Part shown: positions 9,450-18,303 of the stretch, one piece after another
How the letters are laid out: every line of letters starts with the position of its first letter
How positions within the stretch are numbered: the stretch's first letter is position 1
DNA from: Planctomyces sp.
GTDB lineage: Bacteria > Planctomycetota > Planctomycetia > Planctomycetales > Planctomycetaceae
Assembly (NCBI GenBank): GCA_005798445.1
Contig: SYJG01000501.1
Location: 1-53,850 of the forward strand
Direction of reading: 5' to 3'
DNA: 53,850 nucleotides
Made by a program: the position numbers and the translations under genes
The notes under the pieces: generated by a model
What the model was told of the DNA's origin: nothing
The model's database searches: none
Seen by the model: only the letters and a program-made list of their open reading frames with translations

Positions 9450-10745
9450 ATGTTGACTTCCGCAAATGCCCCTCGCCCGCTACGAATTGCGATCTTCACG
9501 TTTTCGTATGCGCCGGCACTCACGGGAATTGCGACAGGATTACACCAGCGATTGATTCGGCTGCTGGATCGCGGTCATCACGTCTTGCTGCTGCATCCAC
9601 AAATCGACGAGCAATATCCCGATGCCGTGCGGAATCGCAGCATGGTGGGTTACGACGGCTCAGAATTTCCGAATCTCATCAAGCGAGTCTATCCGACTCG
9701 GCCGCACTTGCTGAATCGCGAACATCCAGAGCCGCGTCGGTACTCCGAGTGGGATGATGCCGCGATGGTGGCGGATTTTCGCCCCGACATTCAGGTGGTC
9801 GTAGACCCGGCGGGAATGCGCGGATTCAGTTCACTGTTACTGCGGGGCTATGGGCGTCCTGTGGGACACAAATACGCGCAGCAGACTGGAATCCCCACGG
9901 TCGGCATGTACGAAACCGACTGGCTTGGCTACGCCGAACGGTACTTCGGCCGAGCACTGGTCGCGATCGGCAGTCCGTTGGCAGGATATTTGAACCGGCG
10001 TTTTACCGAAGCCTACCAGAGCACCTATTTCACGTCGCGGTATTTGCTGTCCAAGCTCAGCCAATTTGGCCATGCGAATTGCCAGCCGCTCACTTATCAC
10101 GGAGTCGATTGTCAGCGGTTTCACCCCAACAATATTCAGTTCGACCCGATGCCAGACGACCTCTCGCGAGTGGTACTGTTTGTCGGGCGGATCGCTCCGG
10201 AGAAAAATGTTTCGGTATTACTCAAGGCATTTCGTGAAGTCGAGCGGACCATCCCGGATGCACTGTTGGTTCTGGTCGGTAGCGGCCCGATGGGGACGAA
10301 GGTCGCCGCTGAGGCACAACGTCTGGGCCAGTGAATCCGCGTCTGGGGCGAAGCCCATGGTGACACGCTGCGAGGGCTGTTTGCTCGCGCGGCCGTATTT
10401 GCCAACCCGTCTGTCACGGAAAACTTCTGCACCACCAACCTGGAAGCCCTGGCGTCTGGAACTCCCGTCGTCGCTGCCGCCGCTGGAGGCAACTGCGAAC
10501 AGATCGAAGAGGGTGTGAACGGGTACTTGAGTCGCCCGAATGACCCCCGCGACATGGCAAAAAAGTTGATTGTTCTTTTGAATGATGAGAACAGCCGCCG
10601 GGAGTTTGCTCGGCGTGCTCGTGAATCGTCTTTGAATTTCGACATCGAAGCGTGTGTCGATCGCTTGGAGGCTGACTTAAGAGATCGTGTCGGACGGAGC
10701 CAATCCCAACCAGGATCGCAGGTTCTTGCCTGCGAACGGACGTGA
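9450..10745 (+). pseudogene. GT4 glycosyltransferase interrupted by an in-frame TGA
   Basis: Glycosyltransferase family 4 (GT-B fold): N-terminal Rossmann part with FTFSYAPALTGIATG, C-terminal donor-binding part beginning VVLFVGRIAPEKN. The frame stops at TGA 10332-10334 (codon 295) after GSGPMGTKVAAEAQRLGQ. The very same frame then continues for 137 codons with the expected end of the family: VWGEAHGDTLRGLFARAAVFANPS, then the E-x7-E region VTENFCTTNLEALASGTPVV. A single CGA to TGA change would explain it. Read through, the protein would be about 431 residues, normal length. As written, the product lacks most of the nucleotide-sugar site and should be inactive. It could be a recent nonsense mutation or a base error. 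It sits 12 nt before galE. Confidence 0.85.
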
Positions 10746-10757
10746 GGATCAGACAAG

Positions 10758-11837
10758 ATGCGGATTTTGGTCACCGGTGGAGCGGGCTACATCGGCTCAC
10801 ATTGCGTACGACAGTTGATTCAGGATGGCCAGGACGTTGTCGTCATCGACAACCTGTCTCGCGGACATCGCGAGGCGGTCCATCAGGATGCCCCCTTCTA
10901 CCAGTTGGATTTGGCCGACACGCTGCGAATGACCGCCATCATGCGTGAGCATGAAGTCGAAGCGGTCATGCACTTCGCCGCATTGAGTTACGTCTGCGAA
11001 TCCGTCCGGCATCCACGGCGCTATTTGAAGACGAACACCGCCGGCACGATTCATCTCTTAGAGGCGATGGAGTGCGCCGGCGTGAAGCGGCTCGTTTTCA
11101 GTTCCACTTGTTCGACCTACGGAATTCCCGATCGCCTTCCCTTGGACGAGCATTCGCCTCAACGCCCCTGCAATCCCTATGGGCAATCGAAGTTGGCCGT
11201 CGAGCAATTGTTGCGCGACCTCGTGAAGGCAGACGCCTCGTTTGGCTGTATCGCTTTGCGATACTTCAACGTGGCCGGTTGCTCGGCGGACGGAGTGCTG
11301 GGAGAAGACCACGATCCGCAACTGCGGATTATTCCGATCCTGTTGCTGACGGCGATGGGGCTGCGCGAATCGTTCACGATTAATGGCAACGACTTTCCCA
11401 CGCCCGACGGGACGTGCATCCGCGACTACATTCATGTCGACGACATCTGCTCGGCGCATCGTTTGGCAATCACCGGAGTCCAATCAGGGGTTTCCCGATT
11501 CTTCAATGTCGGCCTTGGGCATGGCTATTCCGTCAGCGAGGTCATCGGCTCCGTGCGGCGCGTGACTCGAAAAGCAATCCCGGTACGCATTGGACCGCGC
11601 CGTGAAGGGGATCCGGCAGAACTGTTTGCTAACTCCGATCGAATCCGCTCCGAGTTGGGCTGGACTCCTCGATTGACCAAACTCGACGAGATCGTGGAAA
11701 CCGCTTGGCGCTGGTTCAAGTCGCACCCTGAGGGCTACCGCTCGCGGCACTTGTCCCATGAAACCGCGATTTCACATTCGAGATCGAGCTATCCGCTGGA
11801 CGAAATCCACGCCCGACAACCGCTCGCCGTTCGCTGA
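10758..11837 (+). CDS. galE: UDP-glucose 4-epimerase
   Basis: Extended short-chain dehydrogenase/reductase of 359 residues that interconverts UDP-glucose and UDP-galactose using bound NAD. The N-terminal NAD motif is VTGGAGYIGSH (residues 5-15). The catalytic triad region is visible as FSSTCSTYG (serine about 116) and YGQSK (tyrosine 141, lysine 145). MHFAALSYVCESV and RYFNVAG are family signatures, and the C-terminal RREGDPAELFANS contacts the UDP. It follows the glycosyltransferase by 12 nt and is probably co-transcribed, supplying sugar donor for surface polysaccharide. The last 20 residues after FKSHPEGYRSR look extra and poorly conserved. Confidence 0.93.
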   Translation: MRILVTGGAGYIGSHCVRQLIQDGQDVVVIDNLSRGHREAVHQDAPFYQLDLADTLRMTAIMREHEVEAVMHFAALSYVCESVRHPRRYLKTNTAGTIHLLEAMECAGVKRLVFSSTCSTYGIPDRLPLDEHSPQRPCNPYGQSKLAVEQLLRDLVKADASFGCIALRYFNVAGCSADGVLGEDHDPQLRIIPILLLTAMGLRESFTINGNDFPTPDGTCIRDYIHVDDICSAHRLAITGVQSGVSRFFNVGLGHGYSVSEVIGSVRRVTRKAIPVRIGPRREGDPAELFANSDRIRSELGWTPRLTKLDEIVETAWRWFKSHPEGYRSRHLSHETAISHSRSSYPLDEIHARQPLAVR

Positions 11838-11987
11838 GCTGGTAATAGATGCTGGAACCATCGCCGTCGATTTCGTCTCCGATGAAGCCTTGAACTGAGG
11901 GGCTGATTTTTCCTGTTGCGAAAATCTCGAATTCTGATCGGAGCAATCTCAACACTCATCGTACTGGGCCGTAAAGGCAATGTTGTC

Positions 11988-12809
11988 TCAGCGAATCCCG
12001 TAAAGCAGATGGATGTCTGGGATCAACGGATTGATGTCGTTCGTCAATCGAAAGCCGTGTTGTCGCAGAATCGCTTCGATCGGGGCGACATCGGCGACAT
12101 CATGGATTTCGATAATCGTCTGCCGAATCTTGGACCAGTCATCTGCGGTAAGGCTTTGAATGATTCCCATCTCTGCACCTTCGGTATCGATTTTCAATAG
12201 GTCGACTCGGTCCAATTGATGTTCTGCGATGACTTCCGAAAGTGTTCGCAACTGACAGGTGACGCTGACCCGGTGGTAGAAGTACGCAAAAATCCGCTCC
12301 GCGAGCCAGGGCCGGGTAAACCCAAACATCATGCGCAGCACGTTTGCAATTGCTGGTGTTGGAAAGCGATCCATCTGCGAGTAGATGTACTTGATAATGC
12401 GAGCCTTCTCTTCCGGAGAGTCATTGGGGAATTGTGTCGAGATGCACGATGCGCGGGGATAGAACGCGAACGTCGCAGTGCCAGCCTTTTCCGAAATGCC
12501 ACAGTTGTGAATTTGAAGCTTGGGATTGGGGTAAAGTTCGACGTTGCGCCGCAGCGTTTCAAAAATGTCCGGAATCGGCTCAAACGCGTGAACGGAGACA
12601 GACCGTCCAATGTGGTGCAAGAAGACTTCCAGCAACCCGGTGTTCGCTCCCACGTCCAGGATTTGATCACCGTCGGAAATCGTCACCCCGTGACGACGAT
12701 AAATGTCGTTCTCGAAGATCTCTTCGTAGATCGCTTGAGTGTCTGACTTGCTGAGCGAGTACACAACAAGCCCATTCGGCAAGCGAAGTTTCTTCGGCTG
12801 AGCGATCAT
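11988..12809 (-). CDS. FkbM family methyltransferase
   Basis: SAM-dependent methyltransferase of about 273 residues. The SAM-binding motif I is ILDVGANTGLLEVFL, followed by VHAFEPIPDIFETL (motif II) and the family-typical VDLLKIDTEGAEMGII. FkbM enzymes usually O-methylate hydroxyl groups of sugars or secondary metabolites. The position close to galE and a glycosyltransferase suggests a surface-glycan substrate, which is inference. The open frame reaches 12971, but the ATG at 12809 has GAGGA about nine bases upstream and starts directly before the conserved region, so the upstream 54 codons are dropped. Its 3' end faces galE; the 150-nt gap between them shows no clear feature. Confidence 0.85.
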   Translation of the reverse strand: MIAQPKKLRLPNGLVVYSLSKSDTQAIYEEIFENDIYRRHGVTISDGDQILDVGANTGLLEVFLHHIGRSVSVHAFEPIPDIFETLRRNVELYPNPKLQIHNCGISEKAGTATFAFYPRASCISTQFPNDSPEEKARIIKYIYSQMDRFPTPAIANVLRMMFGFTRPWLAERIFAYFYHRVSVTCQLRTLSEVIAEHQLDRVDLLKIDTEGAEMGIIQSLTADDWSKIRQTIIEIHDVADVAPIEAILRQHGFRLTNDINPLIPDIHLLYGIR

Positions 12810-12977
12810 CGATGTCCTCGCGCGGTATGACGGAACTCGTCCGAAACAGGCGGAATTGATATGCCGTAAGAGCGATTGAATTGTCGGCGGGACGGATAGT
12901 ATTGGTCGTCGACAAGCCAAACTAGCGAACTTGAAAAGACACACATTCGACAGCATCGAGCGGGGCTTCACGAGAAT

Positions 12978-14360
12978 CTACGAGAACACACCCCACACCG
13001 GTTTGCCGTTCGCCGCCGGGAGCGGGCGATTCAACTTGTCGCGCAGTTCCGTGTCGGGATCGATACCCATCGCGGCGAACATCGTGGCGGCCAGATCACC
13101 CAGCGGCACTGGGTCACGATCGGGATACGCTCCGTTCTTGTCCGACTGGCCATGCATGTAGCCGCGCTTCACGCCGCCGCCGGCGAGCAGCACCGTGTAG
13201 CAACTTGGCCAGTGATCGCGGCTGATGTTGGCGTTGATCTTCGGAGTCCGGCCGAACTCGCCCATCCAAACGACGAGCGTCGTGTCGAGCAATCCGCGCT
13301 GTTCGAGATCGTTGAGCAGCGTCGGCAACGTGTGTTCCGTCATCGGCAAGTGCCGAGCCTTCAAGATCGGATACGCCCGCGTGTCGTTGAAACCGTGCGT
13401 GTCCCAGCCGCCGCTGGTGGTGCTCTGTCCGCCGATGGTCTCGTCGAAGTAGACGTTGACGAACTTCACGCCCGCCTCGACCAGACGTGTCGCGAGCAAA
13501 CAACTCTGGCCGTAGGTCGTTCGGCCGTAGCTGTCGCGAGTCTTCGCCGGCTCGCGCGACAGATCGAACGCATCGCGAACGCGCGACGACGACAGCATCG
13601 CCAGCGCGCGGTCGTAGTATTCGTCGATGCCGCGAGCCGTCGCCGAATGCTCCAGCAGCCGAGTCTGTTGGCTGATGATCCGCTGCATCTCGCGCCGGCT
13701 TAGCAGGCGATCGGCCGAGAGGTTCGACGGCAAGCTCAACTCCGGCAACTTGAAGCCGGAGTCATTCGGGTCAGCCGTGATCAGCAGAGGGTCATGCCGC
13801 TTGCCGAGAAAACTGGCGTGCTGTCCTGGAGTGACCGAGCCGTCGCGAATGACGTGCGGCAGCGAGACGAACGTCGGCATCGTCTCGGCATTCGGAGCGA
13901 TCCGGTCCACGACCGAGCCGTAGGCCGGAAACAACTCGATCGAATCCTTCAACCGGATGTCGTCCACCGTCGGCGCATACCCGGTCAGCGCGTGGTACGC
14001 CGCCGAGTTGTGATTCTTCATCGAATGAAACACGGTGCGAACGAGCGTGACCTTGTCGAGCACCTTCGCCGTCTCTGGCAGATGTTCGCAGATGCGCACG
14101 CCCGGCAGGGCTGAATCAATTTGCCCGAACAGGCTGCGGATTCCTTCGGGAGCATCGGGCTTCATGTCGAACGTATCGACATGGCTCGGCCCACCGAACT
14201 GGTACAGGAAGATGATCGACTTCGCTCGCCCGGACCGTTTACGAAATGCCGAGTTCTCCTCGGCCGCGAATAGTTTCGACAGCGTCAGGCCGAGCAAGCC
14301 GGTCGCTCCCGCAGTGATCGCGGTGCGGCGAGGAATCCGCAGTGAAGTTCGGTCGGACAT
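12978..14360 (-). CDS. DUF1501 protein with twin-arginine leader
   Basis: About 460 residues of the DUF1501 family, related to the alkaline phosphatase/sulfatase superfamily and greatly expanded in planctomycetes. The leader reads PRRTAITAGATGLLGL, a Tat-like signal, so the protein is probably exported folded. Conserved blocks visible are IFLYQFGGPSHVDTFDMKP, the HNSAAYHALTGY region, GGWDTHGFND and LVVWMGEFGRTPKIN, the latter two carrying candidate metal ligands (D, H, E). The frame stays open to 14525, but the extra 55 residues are read from a palindromic element (14401-14500), so the ATG at 14360 directly before the leader is used. DUF1501 genes are usually paired with a DUF1549/DUF1553 cytochrome-type partner; none is seen here. 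Function unknown. Confidence 0.85.
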   Translation of the reverse strand: MSDRTSLRIPRRTAITAGATGLLGLTLSKLFAAEENSAFRKRSGRAKSIIFLYQFGGPSHVDTFDMKPDAPEGIRSLFGQIDSALPGVRICEHLPETAKVLDKVTLVRTVFHSMKNHNSAAYHALTGYAPTVDDIRLKDSIELFPAYGSVVDRIAPNAETMPTFVSLPHVIRDGSVTPGQHASFLGKRHDPLLITADPNDSGFKLPELSLPSNLSADRLLSRREMQRIISQQTRLLEHSATARGIDEYYDRALAMLSSSRVRDAFDLSREPAKTRDSYGRTTYGQSCLLATRLVEAGVKFVNVYFDETIGGQSTTSGGWDTHGFNDTRAYPILKARHLPMTEHTLPTLLNDLEQRGLLDTTLVVWMGEFGRTPKINANISRDHWPSCYTVLLAGGGVKRGYMHGQSDKNGAYPDRDPVPLGDLAATMFAAMGIDPDTELRDKLNRPLPAANGKPVWGVFS

Positions 14361-14400
14361 CGGAAGGCTCGGTCTTTCGATTCTGAAAAGCGTGACCAAC

Positions 14401-14500
14401 ACACTAACCCGAAGCGCCAGCGAGGGCGAGCGCTCCATCGACTCACTTTCGGACGACGCGTTGTGAAGCGCCCGCCCTCGCTGGCGCTTCGGGTTAGTTT
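14401..14500. repeat. Inverted repeat, 34-nt arms (CTAACCCGAAGCG type)
   Basis: Arms 14401-14434 and 14467-14500 match in 32 of 34 positions, with a 32-nt loop. It shares its sequence with the element inside mgdC (44886-44981), except that the stem pair here is GCGCCAGC/GCTGGCGC where the mgdC copy has GCGTTAGC/GCTAACGC, so both sides changed together. It starts 21 nt past the stop codon of the 14522-14899 gene and sits upstream of the DUF1501 start. Confidence 0.9.
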
Positions 14501-14521
14501 GAGTGGCGGCCGGTTTCAAGT

Positions 14522-14899
14522 TCAAGCGTCAATCGTCGGATAGAATCGAGCCGACCACAGCGGTTGCGACGGCTCACGATCGAGCGTCAACTCGCCGACG
14601 AGTTGCGAGCCGCTCAGCCGCAGTCGAACGGTGGATTCCGAGTCCACCAGCCATTCCACGTGACCGTGATCCCAGCGTGCGACAGACCCCCGCTCGCGGC
14701 TGACCGGGCCTTCGTAGTCGATATACATCAGCCGATGATCGGCAATCGCTTCCGCTGAAAGGACCATTGAGTCGGCTGCGGAGCGCCAGCGATCAGGACT
14801 CTCCAGCAACCGCCACGACCGCAGCACCTCGCCGCGCTGCACCAGCAAGTCCCAGTGGACGAACGGGTGATCGTGAGTGAGCAGGACAAAACGTGGCAT
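14522..14899 (-). CDS. LigD 3'-phosphoesterase-like domain protein
   Basis: A 125-residue stand-alone protein resembling the phosphoesterase (PE) domain of bacterial NHEJ ligase LigD. The match follows the domain in order: HDHPFVHWDLLVQRGEVLRSW corresponds to the usual H-x-H-x-D-x-R-style block, HRLMYIDYEGPVSRERGSVARWDHG to the central conserved strand, and RLSGSQLVGELTL to the C-terminal strand. In LigD this domain trims 3'-phosphate or ribonucleotide ends. No Ku or ligase gene is in the window. Some metal ligands look substituted (HWD instead of HYD), so activity is uncertain. The start at 14899 is the only good one. A perfect 29-bp hairpin lies just upstream. Confidence 0.65.
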   Translation of the reverse strand: MPRFVLLTHDHPFVHWDLLVQRGEVLRSWRLLESPDRWRSAADSMVLSAEAIADHRLMYIDYEGPVSRERGSVARWDHGHVEWLVDSESTVRLRLSGSQLVGELTLDREPSQPLWSARFYPTIDA

Positions 14900-14972
14900 G
14901 GCGGCAGAGGGGTTAGGAATGGGGCCACAATAACTTTCCGACGTTGTCGCTCGCAGGAAATGTCACAGTAAT

Positions 14973-15039
14973 TCTCTGCGCTCTTCGCTCCTCTGCGGTG
15001 AGATTTGTTTTCACCGCAGAGGAGCGAAGAGCGCAGAGA
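14973..15039. terminator. Perfect 29-bp hairpin, terminator-like
   Basis: Arms 14973-15001 and 15011-15039 are exact reverse complements over 29 nt (core CGCTCTTCGCTCCTCTGCGG), loop GATTTGTTT. It lies on the transcript between the ABC transporter gene and the phosphoesterase-like gene. There is no T-run at either foot, so Rho-independent termination is not assured. It resembles elements at 32490-32556 and 45686-45768 (CTCTGCG/CTCTGTG type). Confidence 0.8.
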
Positions 15040-15092
15040 TTCGTCCGAACCTCACGATCACAATACGGGAAGTGATTGCGCTCACATTCCTT

Positions 15093-15148
15093 AGGGGCTG
15101 GGGACATGCAGGTCTTTCCAAACCCCTAGCCCCCAGTCCCTAACCCCT
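15093..15148. repeat. Weak inverted repeat after the ABC gene stop
   Basis: AGGGGCTGGGGAC (15093-15105) pairs with GTCCCTAACCCCT (15136-15148) in 11 of 13 positions. An inner CCCCTAGCCCC-like stretch offers alternative pairing. It begins 4 nt beyond the ABC transporter stop codon, like many of the stronger palindromes in this window. Confidence 0.5.
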
Positions 15149-15152
15149 GTTC

Positions 15153-16232
15153 TCACTGCATCACGCCTTTCGTGATGCTCATGAAGGCGTCTTCGAGCGT
15201 TTCGGTTTTGCCTTGGAACTCGATGGCCGGGAAGCCGGCGTGGATTAGGCCGCGCAGCAATTGGTGCTGAGCGTCCGGGTCGCCATCGAATTCAAAGTTC
15301 ACATCGAGTCCCGCGACTTGAACGGCTGAGACGAACGGCTGCTCGAACAGCCAGCGCTCCAGTGCGGCGGGACTGTGCTTCGGGTTGTCAACGGCCAGCA
15401 ACTTCACGGCCAGCGTCTTCTGACCGACTTGGCCCTCTTCGTGTCGCTGTCGCTTCGCCAGTTCCTCGATCGTGCCGAAGGCGAGCACGCTGCCGGCTTC
15501 GATGATTGCGGCCGAATCGCAGATCTCTCCCAGTTCGGTGAGGATGTGCGAACTGATCAGAATCGTCTTGTTCATCTGTGTGGCCATCAGCCGGATCAGT
15601 TCGCGCAGTTCGATGCGGGCACGCGGGTCGAGTCCGGCGGCCGGCTCGTCGAGGATCAGCACCTGCGGGTCGTGAATCAAACAGCGGCCGAGCGCGAGCC
15701 GTTGCGATTGTCCTTTCGAGAGCGTGGCGATCGGCTTCTCCGCGAGCTTGCGCAGCTCGGTGAAGACCAGCACGTTCTCCAGCGAGTCGCGCCGCTTGGC
15801 TCCGCGCAGCCCGTAAGCTCGCGCGAAGAAGTCGAGGTACTCGATGACGTTCATGTTCTGATATTTGCCGAAGTGGTCGGGCATGAAGCCGAGCACTCGA
15901 CGGACTTTGTCCGGGTCGTCGATCACCGAGTGACCGCAAATGAACGCATCGCCGGCGGTCGGCGTGTCGAGCGTCGCGATGATCCGCATCGACGTCGTCT
16001 TGCCCGCTCCGTTCGGGCCGATGTAGCCCAGCACTTGACCGGGATATGCCTTGAACGACACGTCGTTCACTGCTTTGAGCTTGCCGAAGAAGCGATGCAG
16101 ATGCCGTAGCTCCAGCACGGGTTCTCCCGACCATGACTTCGGCGGCGTAGGGGCCGCCGACTCGCTCAAGTCCAGCGTGGGCAACGCATCGGCGTTGCTG
16201 GACGCGCTGCCGTTCGTGGGCTGATCGCTCAT
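15153..16232 (-). CDS. ABC transporter ATP-binding protein
   Basis: About 359 residues. The nucleotide-binding domain starts near residue 40 with VLELRHLHRFFGKLKAV. Walker A is GPNGAGKTT, the Q-loop lies in LGFMPDHFGKY, the ABC signature is LSKGQSQRLALG, Walker B is VLILDEPAAGLD, and the switch histidine is in ILISSHIL. The C-terminal 90 residues resemble the extension of CcmA/NatA-type export ATPases. The membrane partner is not in the window; it may be elsewhere or beyond a rearrangement. The frame opens at 16349, but the ATG at 16232 has GGAG upstream and is followed by a low-complexity leader before the domain. Substrate unknown; export is the usual direction for this subfamily. Confidence 0.92.
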   Translation of the reverse strand: MSDQPTNGSASSNADALPTLDLSESAAPTPPKSWSGEPVLELRHLHRFFGKLKAVNDVSFKAYPGQVLGYIGPNGAGKTTSMRIIATLDTPTAGDAFICGHSVIDDPDKVRRVLGFMPDHFGKYQNMNVIEYLDFFARAYGLRGAKRRDSLENVLVFTELRKLAEKPIATLSKGQSQRLALGRCLIHDPQVLILDEPAAGLDPRARIELRELIRLMATQMNKTILISSHILTELGEICDSAAIIEAGSVLAFGTIEELAKRQRHEEGQVGQKTLAVKLLAVDNPKHSPAALERWLFEQPFVSAVQVAGLDVNFEFDGDPDAQHQLLRGLIHAGFPAIEFQGKTETLEDAFMSITKGVMQ

Positions 16233-16479
16233 GGGAAGGACTCCTCGTGTCGCGAGCGGGATTCTCTGATGAGTATGGCATTTCAGCGTCCGCTCGTCCG
16301 AACGGCAACGCGCGGGCGATTCGGCCCAGACTCGGTACGACTGGCACATCTGGCATCAACTGCTTGGACCGCAAGCGAATTACTCCCGTTCGACGATCGC
16401 TTCTGGACACACACGTTCGCGGCTCGCAATTTTGTGGTGTTGCTCGGCTCACCATTCACTCATTCGCGAGGTACTTGCC

Positions 16480-16944
16480 ATGCGTTTCCGTCTGCTCCGT
16501 CCGTTGGTTTCGTGTGTTGCGTTGTTGTTGTCGGTCGTGACGTTCGCCGAAGACAAGCCGGCGGCGGAACCGAAACCAGCCCCAGTCCCGGCGGCCAAAG
16601 CTCCGACCGATTTGTCTGGTCATTGGAGCGGCACTTGGCTGAGTCACTCCAACGGACACGATGGCCCGATCACCGGCGACTTCCGCAAGATCGACGACGA
16701 CCACTACTGCGTCCATTTCGACGGCCGGTTCTGGGGGCTGTTCCCGTTCGAGTACGACGTCGTGCTGACGGTCACCGAACGCAAAGACGACAAGCTGACG
16801 ATGTCGGGATCATCGGACCTCGGCTTTCTGTTCGGCACATTTTCGTACACGGTGACCGTGACCGACACGAGCTTCGTCGCCTCGTACTGCTCGAAGCGCG
16901 ATCACGGTGTCTTCAACATGACCCGCTGTTGCCGCTGCCCGTAA
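16480..16944 (+). CDS. Small secreted protein of unknown function
   Basis: 154 residues with a clear signal peptide (MRFRLLRPLVSCVALLLSVVTFA) and a proline/alanine-rich linker before a compact beta-rich domain, LSGHWSGTWLSHSNGHDG onward. Ordinary planctomycete export signals and GAGG nine bases before the ATG support the start at 16480 rather than the longer frame from 16432. Alternating hydrophobic strands (VVLTVTERKDDKLTMSG, FSYTVTVTDTSFVASY) suggest a small beta-barrel. The C terminus ends CCRCP, three cysteines in the last five residues, which could bind metal or form disulfides. I do not recognise the family. Confidence 0.75.
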   Translation: MRFRLLRPLVSCVALLLSVVTFAEDKPAAEPKPAPVPAAKAPTDLSGHWSGTWLSHSNGHDGPITGDFRKIDDDHYCVHFDGRFWGLFPFEYDVVLTVTERKDDKLTMSGSSDLGFLFGTFSYTVTVTDTSFVASYCSKRDHGVFNMTRCCRCP

Positions 16945-16963
16945 CGCTCAGTTTGTGATGATC

Positions 16964-17043
16964 GGGAGGGCGAGGCTCCCGCCGAGCCGTTGCGTGAATC
17001 ACGCGCCCTCTCCGTCGCGGCTCGGCGGGAGCCTCGCCCTCCC
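16964..17043. repeat. Inverted repeat, 26-bp perfect arms
   Basis: Arms 16964-16989 and 17018-17043 are exact reverse complements (core GCGAGGCTCCCGCCGAGC), 28-nt loop. It begins 19 nt after the stop of the small secreted protein gene and precedes the DUF1080 gene. No T-run follows. Confidence 0.9.
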
Positions 17044-17146
17044 TCCATTTGTACGAACCATTGTCTCGTGCTTGTGGCTGCGCTTGCCTCGCCGCACAAT
17101 GTTGCTCCGTTGTTTGATCCCCAAGTCCTCACACGGAGCCTGCCTC

Positions 17147-18172
17147 ATGCGATCGTTCTTTCGTCCTGCCGTTTTGTTGGGTTTGAGCGTTTGCGCCTCG
17201 TCCGTGTTGTCCGTCGTGAATCATTTACCGATGGCGACCGCTGCTGATTCGAAGGGGATCGCCGCGATCACCGTCGAGGAGGCAAAGAAATATCCCGACT
17301 TCGCCGTTCAAGGGGAGTACGAAGGGGAACTCGGCGATCAAGACGGTAAGCAGAAGTGGGGTCTGCAAGTGATCGCATTGGGCGAAGGCAAGTTCCATGT
17401 GGTGGCGTATGCCGGCGGGTTGCCAGGGAATGGTTGGGACAAATCCGAGAAGCGTGAAGTGGATGGCAGCACGGTTGATGGCACAACGACGTTCAAAGGA
17501 GAGACGGGTTCGGCAGCGATCAGAGATGGCGTGGCGAAGATCACCACTCCCGACGGAAAACCGCTCGGCGAGATGAAGAAGCTCGAACGCCAAAGCCCGA
17601 CGATCGGCAAAAAGCCACCCGAAGGGGCAGTTGTGCTGTTCGATGGCAAAAGCGGCGACGCCTTCACCGATCCGAAGAAATTCGTCGATGGCCTGATGTC
17701 GCAAGGGATCACCAGCAAGCAGAAGTTTGGCGACTTCTCGTTGCACATGGAGTTCCTGTTGTCGTACATGCCGGCCGCTCGCGGTCAGGGCCGAGCCAAC
17801 TCCGGTTGCTACATGCAGGGCCGCTACGAGGTGCAGATCCTCGACAGCTTCGGTCTCTCTGGCGAGCACAACGAGTGCGGCGGCATCTACACGATCAAGA
17901 AGCCCGATGTGAACATGTGCCTGCCGCCGCTCCAATGGCAGACCTACGACGTGGACTACACCGCCGCGAAGTACGACGCCGACAAAAAGAAAACGGCGAA
18001 TGCGAAGCTGACCGTGCGGCATAACGGCGTTTTGATTCACGAGAACGTCGAACTCCCCAAGGGCACGACGGCCGCTCCCGTCGCCGAAGGTCCGGAACCT
18101 GGGCCGATCTACATCCAAGACCACGGCAACCCGATCCGCTTCCGCAACATTTGGTTGGTCGAGAAGAAATAG
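17147..18172 (+). CDS. Secreted DUF1080 (3-keto-disaccharide hydrolase-like) protein
   Basis: 341 residues with a signal peptide (MRSFFRPAVLLGLSVCASSVLSV). After an N-terminal region of about 120 residues (EGELGDQDGKQKWGLQVIAL), the DUF1080 jelly-roll domain starts at GAVVLFDGKSGD and contains the family landmarks FGDFSLHMEFLLSY, NSGCYMQGRYEVQILDSFG and PIYIQDHGNPIRFRNIWL. Related domains are concanavalin-like and have been linked to 3-keto-sugar hydrolysis; they are abundant in planctomycetes. The protein should act outside the cytoplasm on glycans or glycosides, with the actual substrate unknown. CGGAG upstream fixes the ATG at 17147; the longer frame from 16955 is read from the palindrome and is rejected. 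Confidence 0.88.
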   Translation: MRSFFRPAVLLGLSVCASSVLSVVNHLPMATAADSKGIAAITVEEAKKYPDFAVQGEYEGELGDQDGKQKWGLQVIALGEGKFHVVAYAGGLPGNGWDKSEKREVDGSTVDGTTTFKGETGSAAIRDGVAKITTPDGKPLGEMKKLERQSPTIGKKPPEGAVVLFDGKSGDAFTDPKKFVDGLMSQGITSKQKFGDFSLHMEFLLSYMPAARGQGRANSGCYMQGRYEVQILDSFGLSGEHNECGGIYTIKKPDVNMCLPPLQWQTYDVDYTAAKYDADKKKTANAKLTVRHNGVLIHENVELPKGTTAAPVAEGPEPGPIYIQDHGNPIRFRNIWLVEKK

Positions 18173-18186
18173 CGTTCTGAAGAGGA

Positions 18187-18253
18187 TTCAACACAGAGTC
18201 ACAGAGAGAACAGAGGAGCTGCGCTGCAATCTGCTCTGTGTCTCTGTGTTGAA
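18187..18253. repeat. Inverted repeat, 20-nt arms (CACAGAG type)
   Basis: Arms 18187-18206 and 18234-18253 match in 19 of 20 positions (TTCAACACAGAG core). It begins 14 nt after the DUF1080 stop codon. Its CACAGAG content resembles the element translated within mgdC at 45686-45768. Confidence 0.85.
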
Positions 18254-18303
18254 GTGATTCGCTGGGTCGATGCGGAAAGCCTCTCGCAGAAGGGTGCCAG
18301 AAG

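Noticed and set aside
10332..10334. Selenocysteine reading of the in-frame TGA in the glycosyltransferase
   Set aside because: GT4 enzymes have no known selenocysteine at this place, and no SECIS-like hairpin follows the codon. A CGA to TGA change is simpler.
14361..14525. 55-codon extension of the DUF1501 frame
   Set aside because: It translates the palindrome at 14401-14500 and precedes the Tat leader, so it is probably not part of the protein.
16955..17146. 64-codon extension of the DUF1080 frame
   Set aside because: It is read from the 16964-17043 palindrome, and the signal peptide with its ribosome site begins at 17147.
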